NCBI GenBank assembly: GCA_025465235.1
Contig: JAODNO010000358.1
Span: 1 to 32,733, forward strand
Direction: 5' to 3'
DNA length: 32,733 nucleotides
Source: Pseudonocardia sp.
Lineage (GTDB): Bacteria > Actinomycetota > Actinomycetes > Mycobacteriales > Pseudonocardiaceae
Below the pieces are notes generated by a model. It was not told where the DNA came from. It did no database searches and saw only the letters and a program-made list of their open reading frames with translations. The position numbers and the translations under genes were made by a program. Positions within the stretch are counted from its first letter, which is position 1. The number at the start of each line of letters is the position of its first letter. Of this stretch, positions 1 through 8,008 are shown one piece after another.

Positions 1-2
1 CC

Positions 3-212
<210 letters not shown>

Positions 213-249
213 TCCTCCGTCGGGGGCAGTGGCTGCGCGGAGAACGTAC

Positions 250-783
250 TCAGGATCCCAGCGCCAGCACGACGGCCATGATGACGAGCGCTATACCGCT
301 CAGAAGATCTGAGCGGATGCGAATGAGGCGACCGATGACTCGCCCGAGGCACAGCCCGACGAACGACATCAGGGCTGTGATGGCAGCGAGGATCGTGGCC
401 GAGAACACTGGGGAGAACCCGAGCAACCCCAAGCTCGTGCCGGCGAGCAGATTATCCAGGCTCAACGACAGCGGAATGCCGAAGAGCATCCACGGATGGT
501 CGAGTTCCTCCGGTGCTGCGCTACGTAAGGAGTGGACAAGGAGGTACAAACCGTATCCGCCCATCACGGCCGCCCCCACGTACTCTGCGTACAGGCCGAT
601 CGCCTGGCCGAAGTAACCCCCGAGCAGCACACCCACCAGCGGCGCCAAGCCGTCCCAGAGCCCGAACGTCAGGGCGACCTGCACGGCACGGAGACGGCTG
701 AAGGGAAGCGTCCCGAGCGCGATGGACACCCGGAAGTTGTCCAGGCTGAGGATGAACCCGAGGGCGAGAAGCTCGACGATCAT
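250..783 (-). CDS. mntP: MntP-family manganese efflux pump
   Basis: MIVELLALGFILSLDNFRVSIALG...LSLSLDNLLAGTSLG; small multi-TM protein with two SLDN/SLDNL repeats; start chosen at the ATG overlapping the araC stop. Confidence 0.78.
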   Translation of the reverse strand: MIVELLALGFILSLDNFRVSIALGTLPFSRLRAVQVALTFGLWDGLAPLVGVLLGGYFGQAIGLYAEYVGAAVMGGYGLYLLVHSLRSAAPEELDHPWMLFGIPLSLSLDNLLAGTSLGLLGFSPVFSATILAAITALMSFVGLCLGRVIGRLIRIRSDLLSGIALVIMAVVLALGS

Positions 784-1721
784 GTGATCGCCGATTGCTG
801 CGATCGAGCGACGCTCGGCCGATGCCAGCCTTTTCGACGGTCTTCTGACCGGTAACGGCCCGGGGTCACGCCGACCCGCTTCTTGAACTCCCGCGTCATG
901 TGGCTCTGGTCCGCGAACCCGCACCCGCAGGCGATGTCGGTCAGGGACCGGTCAGTGCGCTGTAGCAGCGTCTTGGCCTGCTCGATCCGTTGCTGCACCA
1001 CGAACTCGTGCGGTGTCGTCCCCACGGACTGCCGGAAACGTCGGGCGAAGTGGTACCGGCTCAGCGCCACGGCAGCCGCGAGATCGTCCAGGGCGATCCC
1101 CTCGCGGAGGTGCTCGTGGATGTAGTCCCGCACGATCCGCTCCTGGTGCAGGGTGAGACCTCCGCTGCCACCGGTCTCCCGGAACAAGACATGGGCGTGC
1201 CTGCGCAGGATGTGCACCGCGAGCTGACACGACAGCGCGTCCACCATCAGGCGGCTGCCGGCAGCACCGTGCGCCGCCTCGTGGGCGATCAGCATGGCCG
1301 TGCGGTGGATCAGGGGGTCGTCGGCTTTCACCACGTCGTGCAGTTCGACGTCCTGCACATCCCGCTCGTACATCTGGCGGCAGGTGGCGGCGAGCTCCTC
1401 CTGCGTGAGGTAGACGTGGACGACCTCGATGTCACTGGGCCAGACCCAGTGGGAGTCCGTGGCGCGGGTGAGGAGCGAGACGTCACCGGGACCGAGCTCC
1501 TCGTGGATCCACTCGCTGTCGACTCGGCGACGCATGGACGTCACGCCCCGCCGGTACGCGACGATCATGTAGTCACGCATCGGCGGTACCTCGACGTCAG
1601 AACCCGCATAGCGGTAACCGCGGACCGACAGCCCGTCCCAGCCCTCGGCTGGGCTGTGCACCGTCAGCTGCCCCGGCACCCAATGCGGCAGCTGGTCGGG
1701 CTCGATCAGCTGGTCCGCCAT
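780..1721 (-). CDS. AraC family transcriptional regulator
   Basis: C-terminal double HTH: IALDDLAAAVALSRYHFARRFRQSVGTTPHEFVVQQRIEQAKTLLQRTDRSLTDIACGCGFADQSHMTREFKKRVGVTPGRYR; GGAGG 5 nt upstream of ATG. Confidence 0.93.
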   Translation of the reverse strand: MADQLIEPDQLPHWVPGQLTVHSPAEGWDGLSVRGYRYAGSDVEVPPMRDYMIVAYRRGVTSMRRRVDSEWIHEELGPGDVSLLTRATDSHWVWPSDIEVVHVYLTQEELAATCRQMYERDVQDVELHDVVKADDPLIHRTAMLIAHEAAHGAAGSRLMVDALSCQLAVHILRRHAHVLFRETGGSGGLTLHQERIVRDYIHEHLREGIALDDLAAAVALSRYHFARRFRQSVGTTPHEFVVQQRIEQAKTLLQRTDRSLTDIACGCGFADQSHMTREFKKRVGVTPGRYRSEDRRKGWHRPSVARSQQSAIT

Positions 1722-1838
1722 CTGGTCCTCCGCGTCCGCACCGACGCTTCCGGCCTCCCGCGGCCGACGCCGAGCAGGCGCGTGGCAGCCGCACCGGGAG
1801 GACGAGCACCTCATCCTGTAACGCCCCGGGCGTGGCCG

Positions 1839-1967
1839 TCAACGACACCCACCCACCTCCTGGGTGACCGCGACCAGCGGATCCGGGCAGTCCAGCTCGA
1901 AGTTCGCAAGATGCTTCAACGTGCACGGCCTGACGTTCAAGCCGGACGCGCTACCAACCGGCATCAT
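1839..1967 (-). CDS. Putative small ORF (42 aa) upstream of araC, unknown function
   Basis: MMPVGSASGLNVRPCTLKHLANFELDCPDPLVAVTQEVGGCR; GGAG upstream; amino-acid composition less skewed than antisense artefact ORFs. Confidence 0.3.
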   Translation of the reverse strand: MMPVGSASGLNVRPCTLKHLANFELDCPDPLVAVTQEVGGCR

Positions 1968-2027
1968 CCGGCTCCGTCGAGCGACGTGCTCCGGCGACGG
2001 CGCCACAGCCCAGATGGGAGTCCGGCC

Positions 2028-3692
2028 ATGACGGCGAGCGGAGAGGGCCACACAGCTGGCACGCGGCACAGCACGGACGTCGATGCGGTCATCATCGGCG
2101 CCGGGTTCTCGGGCCTCTACATGCTGCACAAGGTGCGCAACCAGCTGGGCCTCACGGCGCGTGTGTTCGAGGCGGGCGGTGGTGTCGGCGGCACCTGGTA
2201 CTGGAACCGCTACCCCGGCGCCCGCAGCGACTCCGACAGCTACCTCTACTGCTACTCGTTCGACGAGGACCTCTGGCAGGACTGGGAGTGGAGCGAGCGC
2301 TACCCGGAGCAGCACGAGATCCGCGCCTACCTCGAGCACGTCGCCGAACGGTTCGACCTGTACTCGGACATCCAGTTCGACACCCGCGTCACGGCCGCCA
2401 CGTTCGACGAGGCCACGAACACCTGGAACGTGACCACAGATGCCGGTGACTCGATCACGGCGCGTTACCTCATCACCGGCGTGGGCGCGCTGTCGGCGTC
2501 GAACACTCCGAAGTTCGTGGGGATCCACTCCTTCCGCGGCGAGACCTACCACACCGGGCGCTGGCCGCACGAGGGCGTTGATTTCACCGGCAAGCGGGTC
2601 GCCGTCATCGGCTCCGGCGCGAGCGCTGTGCAGGCCGTCCCGCTGATCGCCGAGGAGGCACGCGACCTCACCGTGTTCCAGCGCACCGCGAACTACATCG
2701 TCCCGGCCAACAACGGCCCGGTGGACCCGGAGGTCAGGCGAGCTCGCAAGCAGGACTACGCCGGGATCTGGCAGCGCGTCCGCCAGTCCAACTTCGGCTT
2801 CGAGCTCGACTTTCTCGAGAAGGGTGCTCTGGAGGTTCCCGACGAGGAGCTCGAGCGGGAGCTCATGGCCCGCTGGAAGGAGGGCGGGTTCGGCATCTGG
2901 CTGGGCAGCTACTCCGACATCTTCTTCGTCGACGAGGCCAACGCGAAGGTCCGGGAGTTCCTGCACGACCGGATCCGCGAGAAGGTCGAGGACCCGGAGA
3001 CCGCGGAGCTGCTGATCCCGAAGGGCCATCCGTTCGGCTGCAAGCGGAACCCGCTCGACTCGGGCTACTTCGAGGCGTTCAACCTCCCCCACGTCCACCT
3101 CGTCGACGTGAAGTCGAACTCGATCGCCGAGATCACCCCTGCCGGGGTGAAGCTGGAGGACGGCGCGAGCTACGAGTTCGACGCCATCGTCTACGCCACC
3201 GGCTTCGATGCCATGACCGGCCCGCTCAACAAGATCGACATCCGCGGCCGGGGCGGGCAGCTGCTCCGGGACAAGTGGACCGAGGGCCCCCGCACCTATC
3301 TCGGGCTGACCAGCGCCGGGTTCCCCAACCTGTTCACCATCACCGGACCGCAGAGCCCCTCCGTGCTGTCGAACATGCCGGTCTCCATCGAGCAGCACGT
3401 CGAGTTCATCGCGAAGATCGTCGGCGATATGCGCGACCGGGGCGCGGAGACCATCGAGCCGACCCGGGAGGCCGAGGACGCCTGGGTGGCCCACAACCAG
3501 GAGCTGGCAGAGGCAACGCTCTTCCCGACCGCCGACACCTGGTACATGGGGGCCAACATCCCGGGCAAGCCACGGGTGTTCCTGCCCAACCTCGACTTCG
3601 TCGGGCCTTACCGGGCCAGGTGCGACGAGATCGCCGCCAACGGCTACGAGGGCTTCACCCTCACCGGCAGCAACCAAGGAGCGATGGCGTGA
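2028..3692 (+). CDS. Flavin-dependent monooxygenase, Baeyer-Villiger type
   Basis: VIIGAGFSGLYMLHKVR (FAD Rossmann), GGTWYWNRYPGARSD, FRGETYHTGRWP (BVMO fingerprint FxGxxxHxxxWP), second Rossmann VAVIGSGASAVQ; GGGAG RBS before ATG. Confidence 0.95.
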   Translation: MTASGEGHTAGTRHSTDVDAVIIGAGFSGLYMLHKVRNQLGLTARVFEAGGGVGGTWYWNRYPGARSDSDSYLYCYSFDEDLWQDWEWSERYPEQHEIRAYLEHVAERFDLYSDIQFDTRVTAATFDEATNTWNVTTDAGDSITARYLITGVGALSASNTPKFVGIHSFRGETYHTGRWPHEGVDFTGKRVAVIGSGASAVQAVPLIAEEARDLTVFQRTANYIVPANNGPVDPEVRRARKQDYAGIWQRVRQSNFGFELDFLEKGALEVPDEELERELMARWKEGGFGIWLGSYSDIFFVDEANAKVREFLHDRIREKVEDPETAELLIPKGHPFGCKRNPLDSGYFEAFNLPHVHLVDVKSNSIAEITPAGVKLEDGASYEFDAIVYATGFDAMTGPLNKIDIRGRGGQLLRDKWTEGPRTYLGLTSAGFPNLFTITGPQSPSVLSNMPVSIEQHVEFIAKIVGDMRDRGAETIEPTREAEDAWVAHNQELAEATLFPTADTWYMGANIPGKPRVFLPNLDFVGPYRARCDEIAANGYEGFTLTGSNQGAMA

Positions 3693-4750
3693 TCGAGAAC
3701 CCGTTCTACAGCCCCGAGTTCCACGGCGACTACGACCTGGTCGGCATCGGCCGGCTGGACCTGGAGGAGGGCGGCTCGATCCCGGACTGCCAGCTCGCGG
3801 TGGCCACGTTCGGCGAGCTCAACGAGGCCAGGGACAACGCCATCCTCGTCACGACCTGGTACTCGGGAACCCACCAGATCTTCCGCGACGTCTACATCGG
3901 CCCGGACCACGCCCTCAACCCGGATCGGTACTTCATCGTCTGCGTCAACCAGATCGGTTCAGGGCTGTCCACCTCGCCGCACAACGCCGACGGGCCCAAC
4001 GCCGACATCGCCATGTCGAACTTCCCCCAGGTCCGCATCGGAGACGACGTGGTGGCCCAGGAGCGGCTCCTGCGCGAGCACTTCGGGATCGAGAAGCTCC
4101 AGCTCGTCGTCGGCGGCTCCATGGGGGCCCAGCAGACCTACGAGTGGGCAGTCCGGTTCCCGGGCAAGGTGCTTCGGGCCGCGCCGATCGCGGGCACCGC
4201 GCAGAACACCCCGCACGACTTCCTCTTCACGAAGGCGCTGAACGAGGCCATCACATCAGACCCGGGCTTTGCCGAAGGGGAGTACAAGAGCAACGCCGAC
4301 GTGGTCGCCGGGCTGAGGCGGCACGCCGGGATCTGGGCGGTGATGGGCTTCTCGACCGAGTTCTGGAAGCAGGAGGGGTGGCGGGCGCTCGAGTTCGAGT
4401 CGAAGGAGGCGTTCATGGAGGGTTTCCTGGAGCCCTACTTCACCGCGATGGACCCCAACGACCTGCTGTGCTTGGCCTGGAAATGGCAGCGCGGCGACGT
4501 CGCGCGCCACACCGGCGGCGACCTGGCCGCGGCACTCGGACGGATCACGGCGAAGACGTTCGTGATCCCGATCGACGAGGACATGTTCTTCCCCGTGCGG
4601 GACTGCCGAGCAGAGCAGGAACTCGTTCCCGACAGCGAGCTGCGGATCACCGAGGACATCCTCGGGCACCTCGGCTTGTTCGGTGTGGCACCGACGTTCA
4701 TGGCGCAGATCGACCGGCACCTCGGCGAGCTCCTCGCCACCGAGGTCTGA
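3689..4750 (+). CDS. Alpha/beta fold hydrolase, homoserine O-acetyltransferase (MetX)-like family
   Basis: MetX-like core with nucleophile elbow VVGGSMGAQQTYEWAVRFP and C-terminal Asp/His region (IPIDEDMFFPVRD, EDILGHLGLFG); GTG start overlaps BVMO stop (GTGA). Confidence 0.88.
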   Translation: MIENPFYSPEFHGDYDLVGIGRLDLEEGGSIPDCQLAVATFGELNEARDNAILVTTWYSGTHQIFRDVYIGPDHALNPDRYFIVCVNQIGSGLSTSPHNADGPNADIAMSNFPQVRIGDDVVAQERLLREHFGIEKLQLVVGGSMGAQQTYEWAVRFPGKVLRAAPIAGTAQNTPHDFLFTKALNEAITSDPGFAEGEYKSNADVVAGLRRHAGIWAVMGFSTEFWKQEGWRALEFESKEAFMEGFLEPYFTAMDPNDLLCLAWKWQRGDVARHTGGDLAAALGRITAKTFVIPIDEDMFFPVRDCRAEQELVPDSELRITEDILGHLGLFGVAPTFMAQIDRHLGELLATEV

Positions 4751-4756
4751 TCCCGG

Positions 4757-5023
4757 CTACGACGGGGCCGTCACGGCGCCGGTGTCGTCCACGCGGTCAC
4801 GCAGTCCGGCACCCGTGCCAACGGCCTGAGCGCAGTGCGCGCAGCAGAAGAACCGGCCGTTCGCCTGGACGCCGTGCCCGATCACCTTGCACCCGCAGTG
4901 CTCGCACACCGGCGCCATCCGGTGGATCGCGCACTCGAAGCTGTCGAACACGTGCACGGCGCCACGGACGTGCACCTCGAATGCCATGTCGTAGTCGTTT
5001 CCGCACACCTCGCACTGAGCCAT
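4757..5023 (-). CDS. Small Cys-rich, putative metal-binding protein
   Basis: MAQCEVCGNDYDMAFEVHVRGAVHVFDSFECAIHRMAPVCEHCGCKVIGHGVQANGRFFCCAHCA; multiple CxxC/CxxH knuckles; GGAGGG upstream of ATG. Confidence 0.8.
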   Translation of the reverse strand: MAQCEVCGNDYDMAFEVHVRGAVHVFDSFECAIHRMAPVCEHCGCKVIGHGVQANGRFFCCAHCAQAVGTGAGLRDRVDDTGAVTAPS

Positions 5024-5043
5024 CGCAGATCCCTCCGGTCCCT

Positions 5044-5073
5044 CCGTCGTGCCGTCGTGCCGTCGTGCCGTCG
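5044..5073. repeat. 8-bp tandem repeat (CCGTCGTG) x3.75
   Basis: CCGTCGTG CCGTCGTG CCGTCGTG CCGTCG read directly; lies in the 5' region of the small Cys-rich protein gene. Confidence 0.9.
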
Positions 5074-5133
5074 AACGAACCTCGGGTACCCACCGCGAGG
5101 GCCGGCAATGACCCCGCAGCGCCAGCCGTCCGC

Positions 5134-6276
5134 TCAGAACCGGTCCGCTCCCGTACACCGCAGGACGAGCATCCCGTCCGGTCCCAGATCGATCCGGGCG
5201 CCGAAGACCTGGCTGATGCGGTCGAGAACGGTGTGGAGCCACGCCGCGTCGTATCTCGAGGCGTGGCAGAGCCGCAGCCGCCGGGCCTGCAGGGCCGCCA
5301 TCCGCAGTCCCGCGACGCTGCCGGTACCCCGCTCGATCGACGCGAAGTATCCGAGGCGGAGGTCGGCCCGGTACCCCTCGTGGCCGCTGATGCCCTCGTA
5401 GTCGTCGATGAAGTCGCCGCAGCCATAGAGGATCAGCTTGTCGCGGTACACCTCGATCGGGCGGGGATGGTGCGAGGAGTGCCCGTACACGACATCCACT
5501 CCACCGTCGACCAGCCGGCGTGCGAAGCGCACCTGCTCCGGGAACACGCGGTAGCCCCAGTTGGAGCCCCAGTGGATCGAGACGACGATGAGCCCGCCCC
5601 CGTGTTGCTGCACCCGGTCGAGCACCCGGTCCGCGGCCGCGTCCGAAAGCTCAGGCACGAAGCCGACGCCCGGCCACCGCCCGCTCGCCGCCCAACTCAC
5701 AGGGATTCCGCTGGTCGGCGTTCCGAACGCGTGGATCACCACGCGGCCCCCTCCGGGGAGGGAGACGACCGCAGGGGACCACGCCTCGGCCTCGTCGCGT
5801 CCCGCTCCCACCGCACGCAGCCCTGCCCCGGCCAGGGCTTCGAGCGTGTCCTCCAGACCCCGCTGACCGAAGTCCATGACGTGGTTGTTCGCCAACACGC
5901 AGGCATCCGGCCGGGCTGCTGTGAGGCAGGGGAGGTTCGCCGGGTTCATCCGGTAATGGACGCCCTTCCCCGGAGCGAACCGGCCACCGTGGGTGATGCT
6001 CGTCTCGAGGTTCACCACCCGGATGTCGGGAGCCAGCTCGTCGAGCAGCGCCAATGCATCGCCCCACGGCCAGGAGAAGGCGACGGCACGAGGGACCCGA
6101 CCGTTGACCGCCTCCGCCAGCTCGACGTAGGTCCGAGCATCACGCACGCCCCGCTCCCGGAGGGCTGGGGCACCGGGGTGGGGCAGGATCTGGTCCACCC
6201 CGCGGCCGAGCATCACGTCCCCGCACAGGAACACCGTCACCAGGCCGGAGCCGGGACTCATGAACAGCTCGCGCAC
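5134..6276 (-). CDS. CapA family protein (metallophosphatase-like fold)
   Basis: VTVFLCGDVMLGRGVDQIL, RVVNLETSITHGG, LANNHVMDFGQRGL, SIHWGSNWGY, VYGHSSHHPRPIEVY; typical CapA motifs. Alternative start at 6261. Confidence 0.92.
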   Translation of the reverse strand: MRELFMSPGSGLVTVFLCGDVMLGRGVDQILPHPGAPALRERGVRDARTYVELAEAVNGRVPRAVAFSWPWGDALALLDELAPDIRVVNLETSITHGGRFAPGKGVHYRMNPANLPCLTAARPDACVLANNHVMDFGQRGLEDTLEALAGAGLRAVGAGRDEAEAWSPAVVSLPGGGRVVIHAFGTPTSGIPVSWAASGRWPGVGFVPELSDAAADRVLDRVQQHGGGLIVVSIHWGSNWGYRVFPEQVRFARRLVDGGVDVVYGHSSHHPRPIEVYRDKLILYGCGDFIDDYEGISGHEGYRADLRLGYFASIERGTGSVAGLRMAALQARRLRLCHASRYDAAWLHTVLDRISQVFGARIDLGPDGMLVLRCTGADRF

Positions 6277-6288
6277 TCTCTGCCCGGG

Positions 6289-7140
6289 TCAGGCGTAGGC
6301 GGGCCCCCGCAGCGTCTGCCACGGCGGCTCCCCGTAGCGGTTCTCGAAGTCGGCGACGAAACGCCCCGTGTTCGTGAACCCCCACCCCGACGCCACGCCG
6401 GCGACGCTGGTCCACCCGAAGTCGGCCTCGGTCAGTTCCCGGCGCGCGCGGGTCAGCCGGATCGAGCGGAGCTGCTGGGTGGGCGAGGTGTCCAGGTGGC
6501 GCCGGCAACACTCCCGCAGCACGGGCACGCTCACCCCGGCAACGTCGGAGAGCTCCGCGACGGTGAACGGGTGACGTGGGCTGGCCTCGATCGCGTCGAC
6601 CATTCGGCGCGCCGGCCCCGGACCCCACGAGTGCACCGGCGCGTCGAGCTCTTCGCGATACGGGTGATCGAGGGCGAGCAGCAACCGGGCCAGCAGCATC
6701 TCCTGCACCGCATCGGCCAGCACGGGGTGCCGTAGCACCGGCGAGGAGACCAGCAGCCCGGCGACGCGCGCCCAGGCCCGCCCGGCCGGAGTTCGCAGGT
6801 CCAGGCTCTCCGACAGGTCGGGCGGCCGGCGGACGGTGTGCCCGAGCCGATGCTCCAGCACATCTTTCAGCTTCCCCGTGTCGATCGTGACGAGGTAGCA
6901 GGAGAAGCCGGCGCCGAACGACATGTCGGAGTCGCCCTCGGGCTGGAGGACGGCCGCCCGCGCCGCGTCGGCCTCAACGGTGTGCGCCCGGTGCGAGACC
7001 TCCACCGCGCCGTGCACCGGGACAGCCACGGTGTAACTGGTCCCCGCCTCGGGGAGCCGTGTGTGCCTCGCCTCGGCGACCGAGTTCTCCTGAACGCCCA
7101 CCGGGTGGGGCGCCGGCCCCGTTCCCCCCAGCTCATCCAC
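6289..7140 (-). CDS. AraC family transcriptional regulator (AraC_binding_2-like N-terminus)
   Basis: HPFTVAELSDVAGVSVPVLRECCRRHLDTSPTQQLRSIRLTRARRELTEADFGWTSVAGVASGWGFTNTGRFVADFENRYGEPPWQTLR. Confidence 0.92.
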   Translation of the reverse strand: MDELGGTGPAPHPVGVQENSVAEARHTRLPEAGTSYTVAVPVHGAVEVSHRAHTVEADAARAAVLQPEGDSDMSFGAGFSCYLVTIDTGKLKDVLEHRLGHTVRRPPDLSESLDLRTPAGRAWARVAGLLVSSPVLRHPVLADAVQEMLLARLLLALDHPYREELDAPVHSWGPGPARRMVDAIEASPRHPFTVAELSDVAGVSVPVLRECCRRHLDTSPTQQLRSIRLTRARRELTEADFGWTSVAGVASGWGFTNTGRFVADFENRYGEPPWQTLRGPAYA

Positions 7141-7209
7141 AACGACCTCCTACGACTGGTTCCTGGAGTTCTCGAAAGGCCTGCGACTCGTCGCCGGTCA
7201 CGCGGGCCC

Positions 7210-7482
7210 TCATGCGAACGCCTCGTCGGCGAAGCACCAGCGCCAGTCCTCTCCCGGCTCGAACGAACGGACGATCGGGTGACCGACGAGTCCGGCGTGT
7301 GCGCGGGCGTGCCGATTCGGCGAGGAGTCACAGCATCCCACGTGCCCGCACGTCAGGCACAGCCGCAGATGCACCCATGGTGATCCGAGCTGCAAACAGC
7401 CCTCGCAGCCCTGCGGGGTGCGCGGCACGACGTCGTCGCGGGCGAAGGCCAGATGCGGGTCGGGCCCGACGGGGATGGTCAC
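7210..7482 (-). CDS. UBP-type zinc finger domain protein
   Basis: CEGCLQLGSPWVHLRLCLTCGHVGCCDSSPNRHARAHAGLVGHPIVRSFEPGEDWRWCFAD; GTG start. Confidence 0.9.
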   Translation of the reverse strand: MTIPVGPDPHLAFARDDVVPRTPQGCEGCLQLGSPWVHLRLCLTCGHVGCCDSSPNRHARAHAGLVGHPIVRSFEPGEDWRWCFADEAFA

Positions 7483-7543
7483 CGGACATCCGCCCTCGAC
7501 CAGCCACCGCGCCCGGCCGGCAGCCCGAGGTGATCGCGCATGC

Positions 7544-8008
7544 TCATTGCTTGTCGCCCTCCTTCGGCTGCAGCGCCTGGTCCAGCCACCTGCGCAGGGC
7601 CGCCACCGGCGCCGCGCCCGGCTGCCGGGCGATCACCTCACCGTCGCGCATCACCAGCAACGTCGGGACGGCGCGCACCTCGAAGCGCTGTGCCAACCGG
7701 GGCGCGGCGTCGATCTCGACCTTCACCAGCTTGATGTCGCCTGCCCGTTCAGTGGCCAGCTGCTCCAGTGCCGGGCTCACCATCCGGCAGGGCCCGCACC
7801 ACGTCGCCCACAGGTCCACGACCACGGGGATCGGGGACCGCTCCGCGACCTCGGCGAAGTCGTCGTCGCCTGCGTCCGCGATCCAGGGCAGGGCATTGTG
7901 GCAGTTCCCGCACTTCGGGACGCTCGCGGCGGCAGCAGGCACCCGGTTGCGCCGCCCGCAGTGCGGGCAGGTGACAACACTCGTGCGCGGCTTCGCCGGG
8001 GCGCTCAT
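7544..8008 (-). CDS. trxC: Thioredoxin (Trx2-type with N-terminal zinc knuckles)
   Basis: [11 protein letters not shown]...[10 protein letters not shown] followed by [26 protein letters not shown] overlap with clpB stop. Confidence 0.93.
   Translation of the reverse strand: MSAPAKPRTSVVTCPHCGRRNRVPAAAASVPKCGNCHNALPWIADAGDDDFAEVAERSPIPVVVDLWATWCGPCRMVSPALEQLATERAGDIKLVKVEIDAAPRLAQRFEVRAVPTLLVMRDGEVIARQPGAAPVAALRRWLDQALQPKEGDKQ

Noticed and set aside
1839-3677. 612-aa minus-strand ORF opposite the BVMO
   Set aside because: Antisense mirror ORF caused by high GC; V/D/L/G-rich low-information translation with no motifs. Only its last 42 codons outside the BVMO were considered separately.
4144-6735. 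863-aa plus-strand ORF
   Set aside because: Arg/Pro/Ala-rich, spans genes on the other frame/strand (MetX-like hydrolase, CapA, AraC); GC artefact.
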